Virus record (IMG/VR): IMGVR_UViG_3300042691_019400
Span: 1 to 43,022 of that record
Direction: 5' to 3' (one strand)
DNA length: 43,022 bases
Origin: a virus
Positions within the stretch are counted from its first letter, which is position 1. Each line of letters begins with the position of its first letter. This document shows positions 14,564-23,655 of the stretch, in pieces. The notes beneath the pieces are model-generated. The model searched no databases. It saw only the letters and a list, made by a program, of their open reading frames with translations, and was not told the origin of the DNA. Both the position numbers and the translations under genes were made by a program.

Positions 14564-15469
14564 CTATTTTGGATTAAATTTATTTTGTATTATTTGTTCA
14601 TATGTACTTGGTAGTGATGAACGTAATTGTTGAATTGTTGGGTTATTACTGAATTGTTCAGTGTAATACGAAAAGGGTAAAAGTCTTAATATACTAATTG
14701 ATGCTGAGGATGATACTTGTTTATTATCCGTTGCTGTAATAGTTATATTTTCATCAACATAACTTGTTATTAAGTTATCTCCATTAATTTGTTGTGTTCC
14801 TGAATCACTTGTAACTGAAAAAGTTATAGGTGATGAATATTCTCCATTAAAATTTAAAATATTATATAAATAATAAGTCTGGTTTGTTTGTAGATATTCA
14901 ACATTAAAACTTATTTGTAATCTATTATTACAAGCCTCACAACTATCAAAAATAGAATAAGTGTTTATTGTATTTGTGTCTTGAGGTTGATTTGTAAATC
15001 CATCCCAATAATAACAACCATTACCTCCCTTAATATTTGTTTCAATGTAGTAATTGTTTTCATTGTTTGGTAAAAATGGTAAATCTTGTGTTGGAATATA
15101 TATACTTTCATTAATAGGTGTTGGACCTATAAATATGGGGTCTATTGGTGTTACAACATTTTCAGAGTTTACTATTGGTTCAGATACTTGATTATTACAT
15201 TTTATAAAAACAACATACATATCACTATATATATCTTTAATACAATCCAAACAATTATTATATTTTTTTGTAAAGTAAGATGAGTCTTTTGGTAACTCTT
15301 GAGTTACCTCAATTAATTGAACACATTGTGACCCGCCTTTGACTGGATTATAAACTGATACGATATCACCAGGATTTAATGTTTCAACAATACTTCCATT
15401 ATCAGTAAAAACCGAAATTGAGTTTGGATTTGTACAAAAACTTACACTCCAATATATTTCTTGTGCCAT
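14564..15469 (-). CDS. Cys-pair-containing putative tail-associated protein (unknown)
   Basis: The protein has 301 residues. It contains two C-x2-C pairs (NNCLDCIKD at about 73-79 and SCEACNNR at about 177-184) plus other Cys residues, and beta-rich Asn/Thr/Ser-heavy sequence. The second half (QISFNVEYLQTNQTYYLYN, then TSYVDENITITATDNKQVSS) resembles an immunoglobulin-like fold of a fibre protein. The paired Cys could bind metal or form knots. It lies between the nonapeptide-repeat gene and the 152-residue gene on the same strand. The leader reads TAAAAATAAAAAA before the ATG. The function is not recognised; a structural role is inferred from context. Confidence 0.6.
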   Translation of the reverse strand: MAQEIYWSVSFCTNPNSISVFTDNGSIVETLNPGDIVSVYNPVKGGSQCVQLIEVTQELPKDSSYFTKKYNNCLDCIKDIYSDMYVVFIKCNNQVSEPIVNSENVVTPIDPIFIGPTPINESIYIPTQDLPFLPNNENNYYIETNIKGGNGCYYWDGFTNQPQDTNTINTYSIFDSCEACNNRLQISFNVEYLQTNQTYYLYNILNFNGEYSSPITFSVTSDSGTQQINGDNLITSYVDENITITATDNKQVSSSASISILRLLPFSYYTEQFSNNPTIQQLRSSLPSTYEQIIQNKFNPK

Positions 15470-15479
15470 TTTTTTATTT

Positions 15480-18400
15480 TTATGCGTTTATGTTATTGAT
15501 GTTTAAAACATCACTATTATCATAATAAGACAATCTTAATGTCCCATCATTTCTACTAAATATTTCACAATTGTAATCACCATAAACATAGGTTGCTAAT
15601 GTAAAGTCAATAGACTGAACCCTACTATTTATTATATTAAGTCTAAAATCATTACCAATAGTATTAGACTCAAAGTAATTAATTAAAATTTTATTTTGTG
15701 TAAAATTATTACCAATACTATTATTATAAAAATAATAACCGATAAAATTATTATAAAAATTATCACCAATAGTATTAGCATTGTAACCAAAACCTATTTC
15801 ATTTGTATTAAAATTATTTCCAATATTGTTAGCATTAAATCCACCACCAATTACATTTCCAACAAAATAACCATTAGTGTTGTTATTATTAAACCTATTA
15901 CCAATTTCATTGTTTTGGAATTTTGAACCACCAAATGAATCATTTAAAGTATTATTAAAAAATTCATTTCCAATATCATTTCTGTAAAATTCAACATCAA
16001 TAGTATTACTATAGAATTCATTACCGATTAAATTATCGTAGAATTCATAATTAATTACATTACCACCACTAGTTTGAGAACCATTATCACCAAAGTAGTT
16101 TCCAATGTTGTTATTTTTAAATCCTGTGGAAATAATATTTTGTGTTCCAGAACCAGCATTACCAAAGAAGTTTCCAATTTTGTTATATTGGAAATCAGAA
16201 TCAATCTCATTAAATGCTGAGTAGTTACCCAAATTATTAGATATTAAATTATTACCAATTGCAGTTGGAAACCCTCCAATACCTGAGTTACCAACAAATA
16301 AATTACCTATTGTATTATCTGAGTTATTTTGACCAAATACATTAAACCAAAAATCGTTGCCAATTTTATTGTTAGTAAAGTTTAAATCAATCGCATTGAA
16401 TATAACATTATTACCAATAGTATTAAATTGGAATCCATCGTTTATTATATTTCCACCATCATTGTTACTACCTCCACCAGTTGTTGGGAAATTAGTATCA
16501 TTTCCAAAATAATCACCAATTATGTTGTTAGTAAAGTTATCAAAAATAGTATTTTTGATATTACCACCATTATTACCAAAGTAATTACCAATTTTATTGT
16601 TAGATAAGTTATTACCAAGTAAATTGTTCTTGAAAAAATCTCCGACCTGATTATTAGCAAACGTATCCCCAATATTGTTATTATAAAATTCAAAACCAAT
16701 CACATTCTGTTCAAAGTCAGAACCAACAATATTATTGGTAAAATAATTACCAATAAAGTTATTATAAAAATATTGACCAATAGTATTATTTTGAAAGAAA
16801 TCATTTATTACATTACCTTGAGGACTACTTCCACCATATCCAAAATCACTATCAATTGTATTATTAGTAAAATAATTACCTATTTTATTATATCCAAATC
16901 TTTCACCATTATTAGGTTGGGTGTAAACTGAATTCCATTCCGTATCACCAGGACCTGGCCATTGACCTCCAAATGGAGGTACATCAGTAATTGTATTATA
17001 TAGACCACCTTGTGATTGTCTTGATAATTCAACAACACCAGGAACAACTACATCTATCTCATTTCCATAATTCGTTTTTGTGAAAATTATTACTTGACCT
17101 ATTTGATTACCATTTGAATCAAGTTCAGTTCTTTCATATTGAAATCCTCCACCATTACCTCCTTGAGTCCATTGGTTAAATTTAATTTTGAAATATTGTG
17201 ACGTTGAAATAACTTTCATTATTAATTCCTTACCTAAAATGTTATTACCAACGTTATTATTCAATGAAATTAGTAATGAGTTATAGGTTCTTGTTGAAAT
17301 TGTTGATAAATCATTCCACCCAAAAAGATTTGAATTTGTGGGTTGATTATTTGTAAAATATTCACCAATATTGTTACCAAAAAATTCGTTACTAATTATA
17401 TTACTATTAAAATAATACTTAGTTGTATTATTATAAAAATTGTCATTTATTCTATTATTGTTGAAAGCGTTCCCAATATTATTAACACGGAAATAAGAAC
17501 CAATTATATTATAGTTAAACCCATTTAATATATTGTTACCAACAAACTCACCATTAATTTCGTTTCCTTGGAAATTTGTTAGGATTTGATTGTTTTGGAA
17601 ATCCTGACGTATAATATTACTATTAAAATAATTACCAATATAGTTTCTGTAAAAACGGAATTGTGTTAAATTACCATAATCACCAATAATATTATTCTCA
17701 AAACGTAAATTAATATTATTGTCGTAAAATCTTGAATAAATAATATTATCTCTAAATTCATTACCAATTGTGTTATTTTCAAAAGCGTCATCATTTTCCG
17801 CAAATAATTTATTATATTGAAAATAAGAACCAATATTATTTCTTACCAAGTTGTCATTGATTATATTATTATTAAAATAGTGACCTATGATATTATCATC
17901 AATATCATTTGTTGATACGTTATTGTAACAGAAATCACCCCAAGTATTATTTTGATTATCAGTACCCCAAGTATTATTATAACAATAATCTCCAAATTTG
18001 TTACTTTCGTATTGACCTTCTAAAAATACGTTATTTGATAATAAAAACCCATTACCTTCATTTTGATAGTTATTAGCTTGATTTCCTATGTAGTTATTTT
18101 TTGCGTACTCATTAGATATAGCATCACCGAATGTTGTATATTCTAGATAATCATCACTTTTAACATTTGTTCTTTTATAACTAAAATAACCTGAACCATT
18201 TGTTTCTTCAATTGTACGATAAAAATAAACTCCAGAAGTTGGATTAATTGTGTCTCCTGAAACAATCATATTATTATTATCAATAATATTAACAATTTCA
18301 AAGTAATTTGGGTTGGTAGATGGTGTATATATTATATCACCAACTGAAAGAGCTGAAAATGTAGTATTCGTACCTAAAATAGTACCATCACTTTGTAATT

Positions 18401-18959
18401 CAAAAGTTCCATTGATTCTTAACTCTTCTCTGTATGTATATAATCTATATCTTTTGAAAAATACATTTCTATGGTCATAATCAGTTCTATTATTAAACTC
18501 ATCTATTCTTTCTGTGATTCTACCTTTTGCGGGTGTATTTGAAATTTCAGTAGTTGTAAAATTAATATCGTATGTTAATCCATCATATGGATAGTCCAAA
18601 GAATAAACTTTATCCGCTAATGTATTTACACTTGTTGCAAAAACCAAAAGTTGTTCAGTTATACCAGTCTTTGAATTACCAGTTATAATTGGATTACCAT
18701 CATAATCAAAATCAGGTTGGTCATAAATTGATTGAAAATCTGTTATTAAATAATATCCTCCAGGTGTAAGTGTTGAACCTGTGTACATAGAATATAACTC
18801 CTCATAAGTTACTTCTTCATATGAACCACCACCAGTTGATAAACCTGAATAAGGTATATGATATGTTGCTCCACTAAGTTCTACAGCGAACAAAGTGTCT
18901 GATGTTATTCCTGTTAGTAGTGCTAATTCACCAATTGTTTTTCCTGTTAAAGTTGCCAT
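15480..18959 (-). CDS. Giant nonapeptide-repeat solenoid protein (putative receptor-binding fibre)
   Basis: The protein has 1159 residues. Residues 1-40 (MATLTGKTIGELALLTGITS onwards) form a short attachment-like start, followed by a beta domain to about 280. Residues ~285-545 and ~690-1115 consist of tandem nine-residue units of the form [I/V/L]-G-x-x-F-x-N-N-x, for example VGDFFKNNL, IGDTFANNQ and IGNYFTNNI. I estimate 60-70 units. They are interrupted at ~550-690 by an unrelated beta domain containing a Pro/Gly-rich loop. A final ~45-residue cap ends the protein. Regular hydrophobic positions and Asn ladders predict a beta-solenoid; the period of nine differs from the five of pentapeptide repeats. 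Its place beside another large fibre suggests host recognition. Confidence 0.75.
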   Translation of the reverse strand: MATLTGKTIGELALLTGITSDTLFAVELSGATYHIPYSGLSTGGGSYEEVTYEELYSMYTGSTLTPGGYYLITDFQSIYDQPDFDYDGNPIITGNSKTGITEQLLVFATSVNTLADKVYSLDYPYDGLTYDINFTTTEISNTPAKGRITERIDEFNNRTDYDHRNVFFKRYRLYTYREELRINGTFELQSDGTILGTNTTFSALSVGDIIYTPSTNPNYFEIVNIIDNNNMIVSGDTINPTSGVYFYRTIEETNGSGYFSYKRTNVKSDDYLEYTTFGDAISNEYAKNNYIGNQANNYQNEGNGFLLSNNVFLEGQYESNKFGDYCYNNTWGTDNQNNTWGDFCYNNVSTNDIDDNIIGHYFNNNIINDNLVRNNIGSYFQYNKLFAENDDAFENNTIGNEFRDNIIYSRFYDNNINLRFENNIIGDYGNLTQFRFYRNYIGNYFNSNIIRQDFQNNQILTNFQGNEINGEFVGNNILNGFNYNIIGSYFRVNNIGNAFNNNRINDNFYNNTTKYYFNSNIISNEFFGNNIGEYFTNNQPTNSNLFGWNDLSTISTRTYNSLLISLNNNVGNNILGKELIMKVISTSQYFKIKFNQWTQGGNGGGFQYERTELDSNGNQIGQVIIFTKTNYGNEIDVVVPGVVELSRQSQGGLYNTITDVPPFGGQWPGPGDTEWNSVYTQPNNGERFGYNKIGNYFTNNTIDSDFGYGGSSPQGNVINDFFQNNTIGQYFYNNFIGNYFTNNIVGSDFEQNVIGFEFYNNNIGDTFANNQVGDFFKNNLLGNNLSNNKIGNYFGNNGGNIKNTIFDNFTNNIIGDYFGNDTNFPTTGGGSNNDGGNIINDGFQFNTIGNNVIFNAIDLNFTNNKIGNDFWFNVFGQNNSDNTIGNLFVGNSGIGGFPTAIGNNLISNNLGNYSAFNEIDSDFQYNKIGNFFGNAGSGTQNIISTGFKNNNIGNYFGDNGSQTSGGNVINYEFYDNLIGNEFYSNTIDVEFYRNDIGNEFFNNTLNDSFGGSKFQNNEIGNRFNNNNTNGYFVGNVIGGGFNANNIGNNFNTNEIGFGYNANTIGDNFYNNFIGYYFYNNSIGNNFTQNKILINYFESNTIGNDFRLNIINSRVQSIDFTLATYVYGDYNCEIFSRNDGTLRLSYYDNSDVLNINNINA
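15600..18110 (-). repeat. 27-nt coding repeats of the nonapeptide solenoid
   Basis: Imperfect units of about 27 nt encode [I/V/L]GxxFxNNx throughout this span, with a non-repeat break at roughly 16890-17330. The units are diverged at the DNA level, so the repeat is maintained at protein level. Confidence 0.8.
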
Positions 18960-18965
18960 TTTGTT

Positions 18966-18982
18966 TTTTTATATATAAATAT
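18966..18982 (-). promoter_or_regulatory. ATATTTATATATAAAAA element before the nonapeptide gene
   Basis: The minus strand reads ATATTTATATATAAAAA followed by AACAAA and the ATG at 18959. It matches base for base the element before the gp13-like gene at 9157. Confidence 0.5.
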
Positions 18983-19003
18983 TCTGATTTATTTAAATTA
19001 TGG

Positions 19004-22000
19004 TTAACAAGTTCCCCAAACTGGTCTTGGTAATACCCAAGATGTTGCATTAGTATCAAATTGTGCTGGTAATGATGGAATATTTGTAACACACCAACTA
19101 CTTAAATCTTGATTGAATGAAAATGAGTTAAAAAACATATAATCCATACTTGTTACATTACTTACATTCCAGTTAGTAATATCTTGGTTAAATAATCCAT
19201 TTGAAGTAAACATATAACTCATATCGGTTACATTAAACACATTCCAATTTCCAATGTATTGATTAAATGGTGTTGTATTAAACATAGATGACATAGTTGT
19301 AACATTGTTTACATTCCACCCACTTAATGGTTGATTAAATTGTGAACTAGCAAACATACCATTCATATAAATAACATTTGATACATCCCATCCACTAATA
19401 TCTTGATTAAATGGTGAATATGCAAACATAGAACCCATATCAGTAACACTACTTACATTCCATCCACTTAATGGTTGATTAAATTGTGAATTATTAAACA
19501 TACTATTCATACCAGTAACATTAATAACATTCCAATTATTAATATCTTGATTAAATGGTGTACCATAAAACATTAAATTCATATCAGTAACATTACCAAC
19601 ATTCCAATTTCCAATATTTTGATTAAATGGTGTACCATAAAACATATAACTCATAGTAGTAACATTGCTCACATTCCAATTTCCTATATTTTGATTAAAT
19701 GGTGTACCATAAAACATATAACTCATAGTAGTAACACCACTCACATTCCAACCACTTAATGGTTGATTAAATGGTGAACTAGCAAACATATTACTCATAT
19801 TAGTAACATTACCAACATTCCAATTTCCAATATATTGATTAAATTGTGAATATGCGAACATACCAAACATTTGTGTAACACTACTTACATTCCAACTACT
19901 AATATCTTGATTAAATGGTGTACCATAAAACATATTACTCATATTAGTAACATTACCAACATTCCAACTTCCAATATCTTGATTAAATGATGTATTATAA
20001 AACATACCAAACATTTGTGTAACACTACTAACATCCCAAGAATTGATATTATTAATTGTTGTGATACTTGTACAATTTCCAAACATACCATACAATGAAG
20101 TTATACCCATTAAATTAATTGTATCTGTAACACCAGTTAAAACTAAATTTGAACAATTAAAGAAGTAATAGTTATTATTAGTAAGTCTCAAACATCCCCA
20201 CCTTTGAATCTCAATTAGTTTTGGTGCATCAGTTGGATAACTATAAAAATTATAACCAATTAATGTCCCTTCGATTGTAACTACATAATCACCTGCAACT
20301 GAATATGTGTGAGTTCTTTCTGATTGATTCCAAGATGTAATTGTATCTGTATTTCCATCTCCCCAATCAACTATGAAATCATATGTTCCACTACTTTCTA
20401 ATGGTAATGTTATTGATTCAGATGGAGATGTTGTTCTCCATACAGATATGAATGGATTTGGTGTTGGCCAAGTTTTGGTATTTGTTATTAATATTTGTAT
20501 TTTAGCTGTTTGAGTATTAGGGTCAGTTTGTAACCAAGTAGTTCCACCATCAGGTGTTTGCCATCCAAAAGTATTTGGTACTGCATTAGGATAAGCTGGT
20601 GAACCAAAGTTTAACACTGGATATAAATTTGTTGATGATGGTGCTCCCTCAACACCATATGGTGCTTTTCTAACATAATAACTTCTTGTACCTGCATCTA
20701 ATAATGGAGCATTACCCATATATATTGGAGCACCAGTATGGAAAGTTGTAGTATAACCAAACTCAATTGTTCCAACTTGATTCCAAGATTCAGCAATGAA
20801 ACCAACAACATAATAATTTTGAGGTAAAATTAATGGTGTATTTGCATCTATTGTACCAAAAGTTGTTGTTAGGAAACCAGTTGCTGGAGCTCTTGTATCT
20901 ACTTCCAAATCTGTATTACCAATTTTAACAACACCATCAACATTGTTGAAAATATTATCGTATTCTGTCTTAGTAATCTTAACCCAATTATTAGTTATTG
21001 TATTTTCATAATCAGTTAAACTTGTTGTTAATTGTCCTTTTAACGCATCATAATTTGGATCAGTAACATAAGATGGTGCTAAGTTTGCCCCAAAATCTAT
21101 ATTTACACTAACTGTTGTACTTTGACCTGTTGATGAGAATGAACCCCCAAATATATTCCACCCAGCAAATAAATAACCAGGTTGAGGTACTGATTCAATA
21201 CTATAAAACTGATTTTTATTTATTGTCAATAATGTATCATTTGTATAAGTAACACCATCAAATATTATTGATTGACCACCACTAATAGTTTGAATAAACA
21301 ATTGTAACTCAGCCTGTGGTATTGGTGATTGAGTTGGTGTTGGTGTAGGTGTCTCTGATGATGTAGGTGTTATAGTTGGAGTCGGAGTTGGTGTCTCTGA
21401 CGATGTTGGTGTAATCGTTGGAGTTATCGTAGGTGTAGGTGTCGGAGTTTCTGTTTGAGTAGGTGTAGGTGTAATCGTTGGAGTTATCGTAGGTGTAGGT
21501 GTCGGAGTTGGTGGTTGTTCAAATTGTATTTGATTTGCCGAGAAATTAATTGGAAAATCAATACTTGGAGAATCAATGAACAATTCACCAGTTTGATTCA
21601 AACTATAAAAATTCAAAGAAGAATTATTAGTAATAGTTTGACCTGATGTTTGATTCGCAGGGATAATAACCGTTGCCGAAATGTTTACACTTCCACCACC
21701 AATTAATCCCAAATTAAGAGATAATGGTATTGAAACAACTTCATTTATAGGTATATTAGAAGTTATTGTAAATGTTGTTATAACCGAACCACTTGCAATA
21801 TAAACGTTTACAAGATATTCCAAAGTTGGGTCAACATAACTCAAATACTCATCACTACCAACCTCAATATACACATCAGTTTCATCAGTTAAAATAGCAT
21901 CAATTATTTGTTGTGCAGGTGTTGGAGTAGGTGTTGGTGTTTGACTTGGAGCTGGTGGAAATATTGAATTAAATGTTTCTACAAAATTGTAAGCAATTGG

Positions 22001-22699
22001 ATAAGTAACCGAAATATTACTAAATGTTGAAGTTCCATCCAAATTATAATAATCATCAGGTAATATAACCTCACCGAATCCAATATTTGAACCCGCATTT
22101 ATTGTAATACCAGTTGAAATTGTTAATCCTGTTCCGACTAATTGTCCTAAAGTATTTGTGAAATTTAATATTAGTGTATTTGATAATATCTCAGAAGATG
22201 TTACAACATAATCAACCTTTACTGAACTTGGTGTTATAACACTAACTATATTTAAATTTATAGTTATTGCTGTTGTTGGTCCATTAACACAACAAGGAAA
22301 TTCAGATATGTAACAAGAATCATATTCCAAATCATCAGCAATATAAGATTCTTGAACATTTATATATAATTTTTCTCTAATGGGTAATATTAAAACACCA
22401 TCAGAACTTCTTAACATAAATTGACCTTCGTATCTACCAACTCTATTTGTATCTCTATTTTGGAATTGATAATATAGATAATATTCCTTTTCAGCATTTG
22501 GGTCAACATTCGTCTTCTCAACAAATCCTGCAGGTCTTGAAACAATCTTTTCAACACCAGTTTCTGTATCAACCATAGAAAAAAATAAAGCAGATTGTTC
22601 TATCAAACTCATAAAGTTGTTGTAGTCCAATCTACCATTCTTAACCACTTGTAATTTAAGAAGAGGTAAAGTTGCGTTCTTCTTTATAAAAAATTCCAT
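19004..22699 (-). CDS. Large tail-fibre/adhesin with Thr-Pro linkers and DUF285 repeats
   Basis: The protein has 1231 residues. Residues 1-130 ([20 protein letters not shown] onwards, with [17 protein letters not shown]) resemble BppU-type baseplate-attachment domains. Beta domains follow, separated by Thr/Pro-rich linkers (QTPTPTPTP near 255 and a longer one near 395-460). An InlB-type repeat-like domain ([20 protein letters not shown]) comes next, then a PKD-like strand pattern ([12 protein letters not shown]). The C-terminal third holds 13 tandem 24-residue units of the form NVxxVTxMxxMFxxxxFNQxIxxW, the DUF285/BspA-like repeat of surface proteins. A Cys-containing cap ends the chain. It is probably a host-binding fibre. 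It faces the gene at 22746 across a 46-nt divergent promoter region. Confidence 0.8.
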   Translation of the reverse strand: MEFFIKKNATLPLLKLQVVKNGRLDYNNFMSLIEQSALFFSMVDTETGVEKIVSRPAGFVEKTNVDPNAEKEYYLYYQFQNRDTNRVGRYEGQFMLRSSDGVLILPIREKLYINVQESYIADDLEYDSCYISEFPCCVNGPTTAITINLNIVSVITPSSVKVDYVVTSSEILSNTLILNFTNTLGQLVGTGLTISTGITINAGSNIGFGEVILPDDYYNLDGTSTFSNISVTYPIAYNFVETFNSIFPPAPSQTPTPTPTPAQQIIDAILTDETDVYIEVGSDEYLSYVDPTLEYLVNVYIASGSVITTFTITSNIPINEVVSIPLSLNLGLIGGGSVNISATVIIPANQTSGQTITNNSSLNFYSLNQTGELFIDSPSIDFPINFSANQIQFEQPPTPTPTPTITPTITPTPTQTETPTPTPTITPTITPTSSETPTPTPTITPTSSETPTPTPTQSPIPQAELQLFIQTISGGQSIIFDGVTYTNDTLLTINKNQFYSIESVPQPGYLFAGWNIFGGSFSSTGQSTTVSVNIDFGANLAPSYVTDPNYDALKGQLTTSLTDYENTITNNWVKITKTEYDNIFNNVDGVVKIGNTDLEVDTRAPATGFLTTTFGTIDANTPLILPQNYYVVGFIAESWNQVGTIEFGYTTTFHTGAPIYMGNAPLLDAGTRSYYVRKAPYGVEGAPSSTNLYPVLNFGSPAYPNAVPNTFGWQTPDGGTTWLQTDPNTQTAKIQILITNTKTWPTPNPFISVWRTTSPSESITLPLESSGTYDFIVDWGDGNTDTITSWNQSERTHTYSVAGDYVVTIEGTLIGYNFYSYPTDAPKLIEIQRWGCLRLTNNNYYFFNCSNLVLTGVTDTINLMGITSLYGMFGNCTSITTINNINSWDVSSVTQMFGMFYNTSFNQDIGSWNVGNVTNMSNMFYGTPFNQDISSWNVSSVTQMFGMFAYSQFNQYIGNWNVGNVTNMSNMFASSPFNQPLSGWNVSGVTTMSYMFYGTPFNQNIGNWNVSNVTTMSYMFYGTPFNQNIGNWNVGNVTDMNLMFYGTPFNQDINNWNVINVTGMNSMFNNSQFNQPLSGWNVSSVTDMGSMFAYSPFNQDISGWDVSNVIYMNGMFASSQFNQPLSGWNVNNVTTMSSMFNTTPFNQYIGNWNVFNVTDMSYMFTSNGLFNQDITNWNVSNVTSMDYMFFNSFSFNQDLSSWCVTNIPSLPAQFDTNATSWVLPRPVWGTC
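19085..20045 (-). repeat. 72-nt tandem coding repeats (13 DUF285 units)
   Basis: The repeats encode [14 protein letters not shown]-type units of 24 residues. Several neighbouring units are nearly identical (for example two reading [19 protein letters not shown]), indicating recent duplication or gene conversion. The high identity makes unit-number change by slippage or recombination likely. Confidence 0.85.
21408..21509 (-). repeat. 60-nt-period direct repeat in Thr-Pro linker
   Basis: A 42-nt sequence at 21408-21449 recurs exactly at 21468-21509, within a longer array of shorter PT-coding repeats (21321-21513). It encodes alternating Thr, Pro and Ile. The near-identical DNA could mediate recombination with the linkers of the fibre genes at 34330-35580 and 36174-39965. 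Confidence 0.75.
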
Positions 22700-22712
22700 C
22701 CAGTTTTTATAT

Positions 22713-22739
22713 ATAAATAGTCATTTAATTAGTATTTAT
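22713..22739. promoter_or_regulatory. Divergent pair of TATTTAT elements
   Basis: On the minus strand CTATTTATATATAAAAA (22720-22704) leads to the fibre ATG at 22699. On the plus strand GTATTTAT (22732-22739) lies 6 nt before the ATG at 22746. Both elements are oriented toward their own gene. Confidence 0.45.
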
Positions 22740-22745
22740 ATTCAT

Positions 22746-23366
22746 ATGAGAAATTTGATAAAAAAAATATTGAAGGAAGAAATTAATAATAACTATATTG
22801 AAGTTATTACTTATGAATTTGATGAAATTAAACATTTTTTTTCCATTAACGAAGGTGTCGCTAAAGCACCAATATATAGTGAGGATGTAACCTTGATTAA
22901 AAACAAAATTAAAAGAATGTACAATGTTGGTGATTCTCTTAAAGTGGGTAATTATAATATTCTTATTGAACCAACCAAACATTGGCTTCAGAGATTAAAT
23001 CGTAAGATGGAAGATGAATACAAGGATGATGAATCTGTTGAAGACCCTGAATTATTTGAGGGTTTAGATTTAATTGAAAAAAATATGGATACAATAATTT
23101 ATCCTTATTTGAAAAATATAAATTGGGAAAAAAAACCGAGACCTTGCATGGAACTTATAAATAATAATGCAATTCTACCAAATGGCGAAACAACTACTTA
23201 TAGTATTGTAATAAATTTTGAAAAATTAAATAAAGGTTTATTTCGTATTAAACTAATAACACAGATTAAAGGAGAACGTTTATTAAGTCAAAAATATAAT
23301 TGTTCTAAAATTAAGCTCAATGAAAATAAAAAAAGGATAAACAAATATTGTCATCCTTTTTATTAA
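22746..23366 (+). CDS. Unknown protein with capsid-tag-like N-terminus
   Basis: This 206-residue, Lys/Glu/Asn-rich protein starts MRNLIKKILKEEINNN. The start is short, basic and leucine-rich, with an L-K-E|E site at E11 that fits the (L/I)-x-E rule of T4-type prohead proteases. The body has no motif I recognise: an EVITYEFDEIKHFF segment, a helix WLQRLNRKMEDEY, an acidic stretch DDESVEDPELFEG, and a C-terminal strand region (TYSIVINFEKLNKGLFRIKL). There is no signal peptide or membrane segment. Its divergent promoter is shared with a fibre gene, so late expression is likely. I suggest a packaged internal protein, with low certainty. Its last codons overlap the terminator hairpin. Confidence 0.6.
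   Translation: MRNLIKKILKEEINNNYIEVITYEFDEIKHFFSINEGVAKAPIYSEDVTLIKNKIKRMYNVGDSLKVGNYNILIEPTKHWLQRLNRKMEDEYKDDESVEDPELFEGLDLIEKNMDTIIYPYLKNINWEKKPRPCMELINNNAILPNGETTTYSIVINFEKLNKGLFRIKLITQIKGERLLSQKYNCSKIKLNENKKRINKYCHPFY
23330..23363. terminator. Bidirectional terminator at the 3' ends of gene 22746 and the candidate RNA
   Basis: AAAAAGGAT and ATCCTTTTT form a stem around a loop of about 14 nt. On the plus strand it ends in CCTTTTTATT, and on the minus strand in CCTTTTTTTATTTT. It overlaps the last codons of the 206-residue protein and would also end a minus-strand transcript from 23540. Confidence 0.6.
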
Positions 23367-23534
23367 CTAACTCTCGTATAGTCGTTACGCTTACTAGGCA
23401 CTTGTAAGAGAACCTGTAGTCACCATCTTTCGATGTATTCAAGTTTCCCATCCTTTTCAACTACCGATGGTTTTTCACCACCATAACTTTTATTGGTAAG
23501 TCATCAACCATTCATTGTCCTACAAAGATAATAG
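23366..23534 (-). ncRNA. Candidate structured non-coding RNA (~170 nt)
   Basis: This part of a 289-nt gene-free stretch looks less AT-rich than its surroundings. On the minus strand it shows several consistent helices. ATGGT/ACCAT closes an 8-nt loop (23484-23467). GGTAGT/ACTAC (23465-23460 with 23420-23416) encloses a GNRA hairpin, CATC-GAAA-GATG (23435-23424). A three-way-junction-like element (23412-23371) has TTCTC/GAGAG outside and two inner hairpins, TTAC/GTAA and CGTA/TACG, with loops AAGTGCCTA and ACGACTA. The minus strand also has an ATATTTATA element upstream and a terminator downstream. AACGACTA recalls the R element of phage group I introns, but no matching S element was found. 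It also contains a 26-codon open stretch ending EKPSVVEKDGKLEYIERW without a start. I cannot name a family. Confidence 0.4.
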
Positions 23535-23539
23535 TTCTC

Positions 23540-23548
23540 TATAAATAT
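23540..23548 (-). promoter_or_regulatory. ATATTTATA element upstream of candidate ncRNA
   Basis: The minus strand reads GAATATTTATAGAGAAC, the same element and orientation as before the minus-strand structural genes. No long minus-strand ORF follows; the candidate RNA does. Confidence 0.4.
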
Positions 23549-23587
23549 TCAAAGAGTTTGGGATATTTTTTAAAAAAAATTGTAACC

Positions 23588-23595
23588 ATATTTAT
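23588..23595 (+). promoter_or_regulatory. ATATTTAT element upstream of the T9SS-type gene
   Basis: ATATTTATATTGACATTT starts here, 60 nt before the ATG at 23656. The rest of the leader is very A/T-rich, with AATTAAAAAAATTGAATT just before the start codon. Confidence 0.35.
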
Positions 23596-23655
23596 ATTGA
23601 CATTTAAATTACCTATATTGTTTAACGAACATTTATTAATTAAAAAAATTGAATT

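Noticed and set aside
15600-18110. Many short repeats (ATTACCAATA-like on the plus strand) that could suggest iterons or an origin
   Set aside because: They follow the 27-nt coding period of the nonapeptide protein in one continuous frame.
19085-20045. Regular 72-nt repeats that could suggest a CRISPR array or tandem satellite
   Set aside because: The repeats keep one open frame encoding W/FNQ/MF units with no spacer-repeat contrast. They are protein repeats.
23371-23412. Group I intron core suggested by AACGACTA on the minus strand
   Set aside because: No S element able to pair as P7' was found downstream, and no interrupted gene flanks the region. Kept only as a note to the candidate RNA.
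23366-23655. tRNA gene in the gene-free stretch
   Set aside because: No cloverleaf with a T-loop GTTCAA-type sequence and a 7-bp acceptor stem could be built on either strand.
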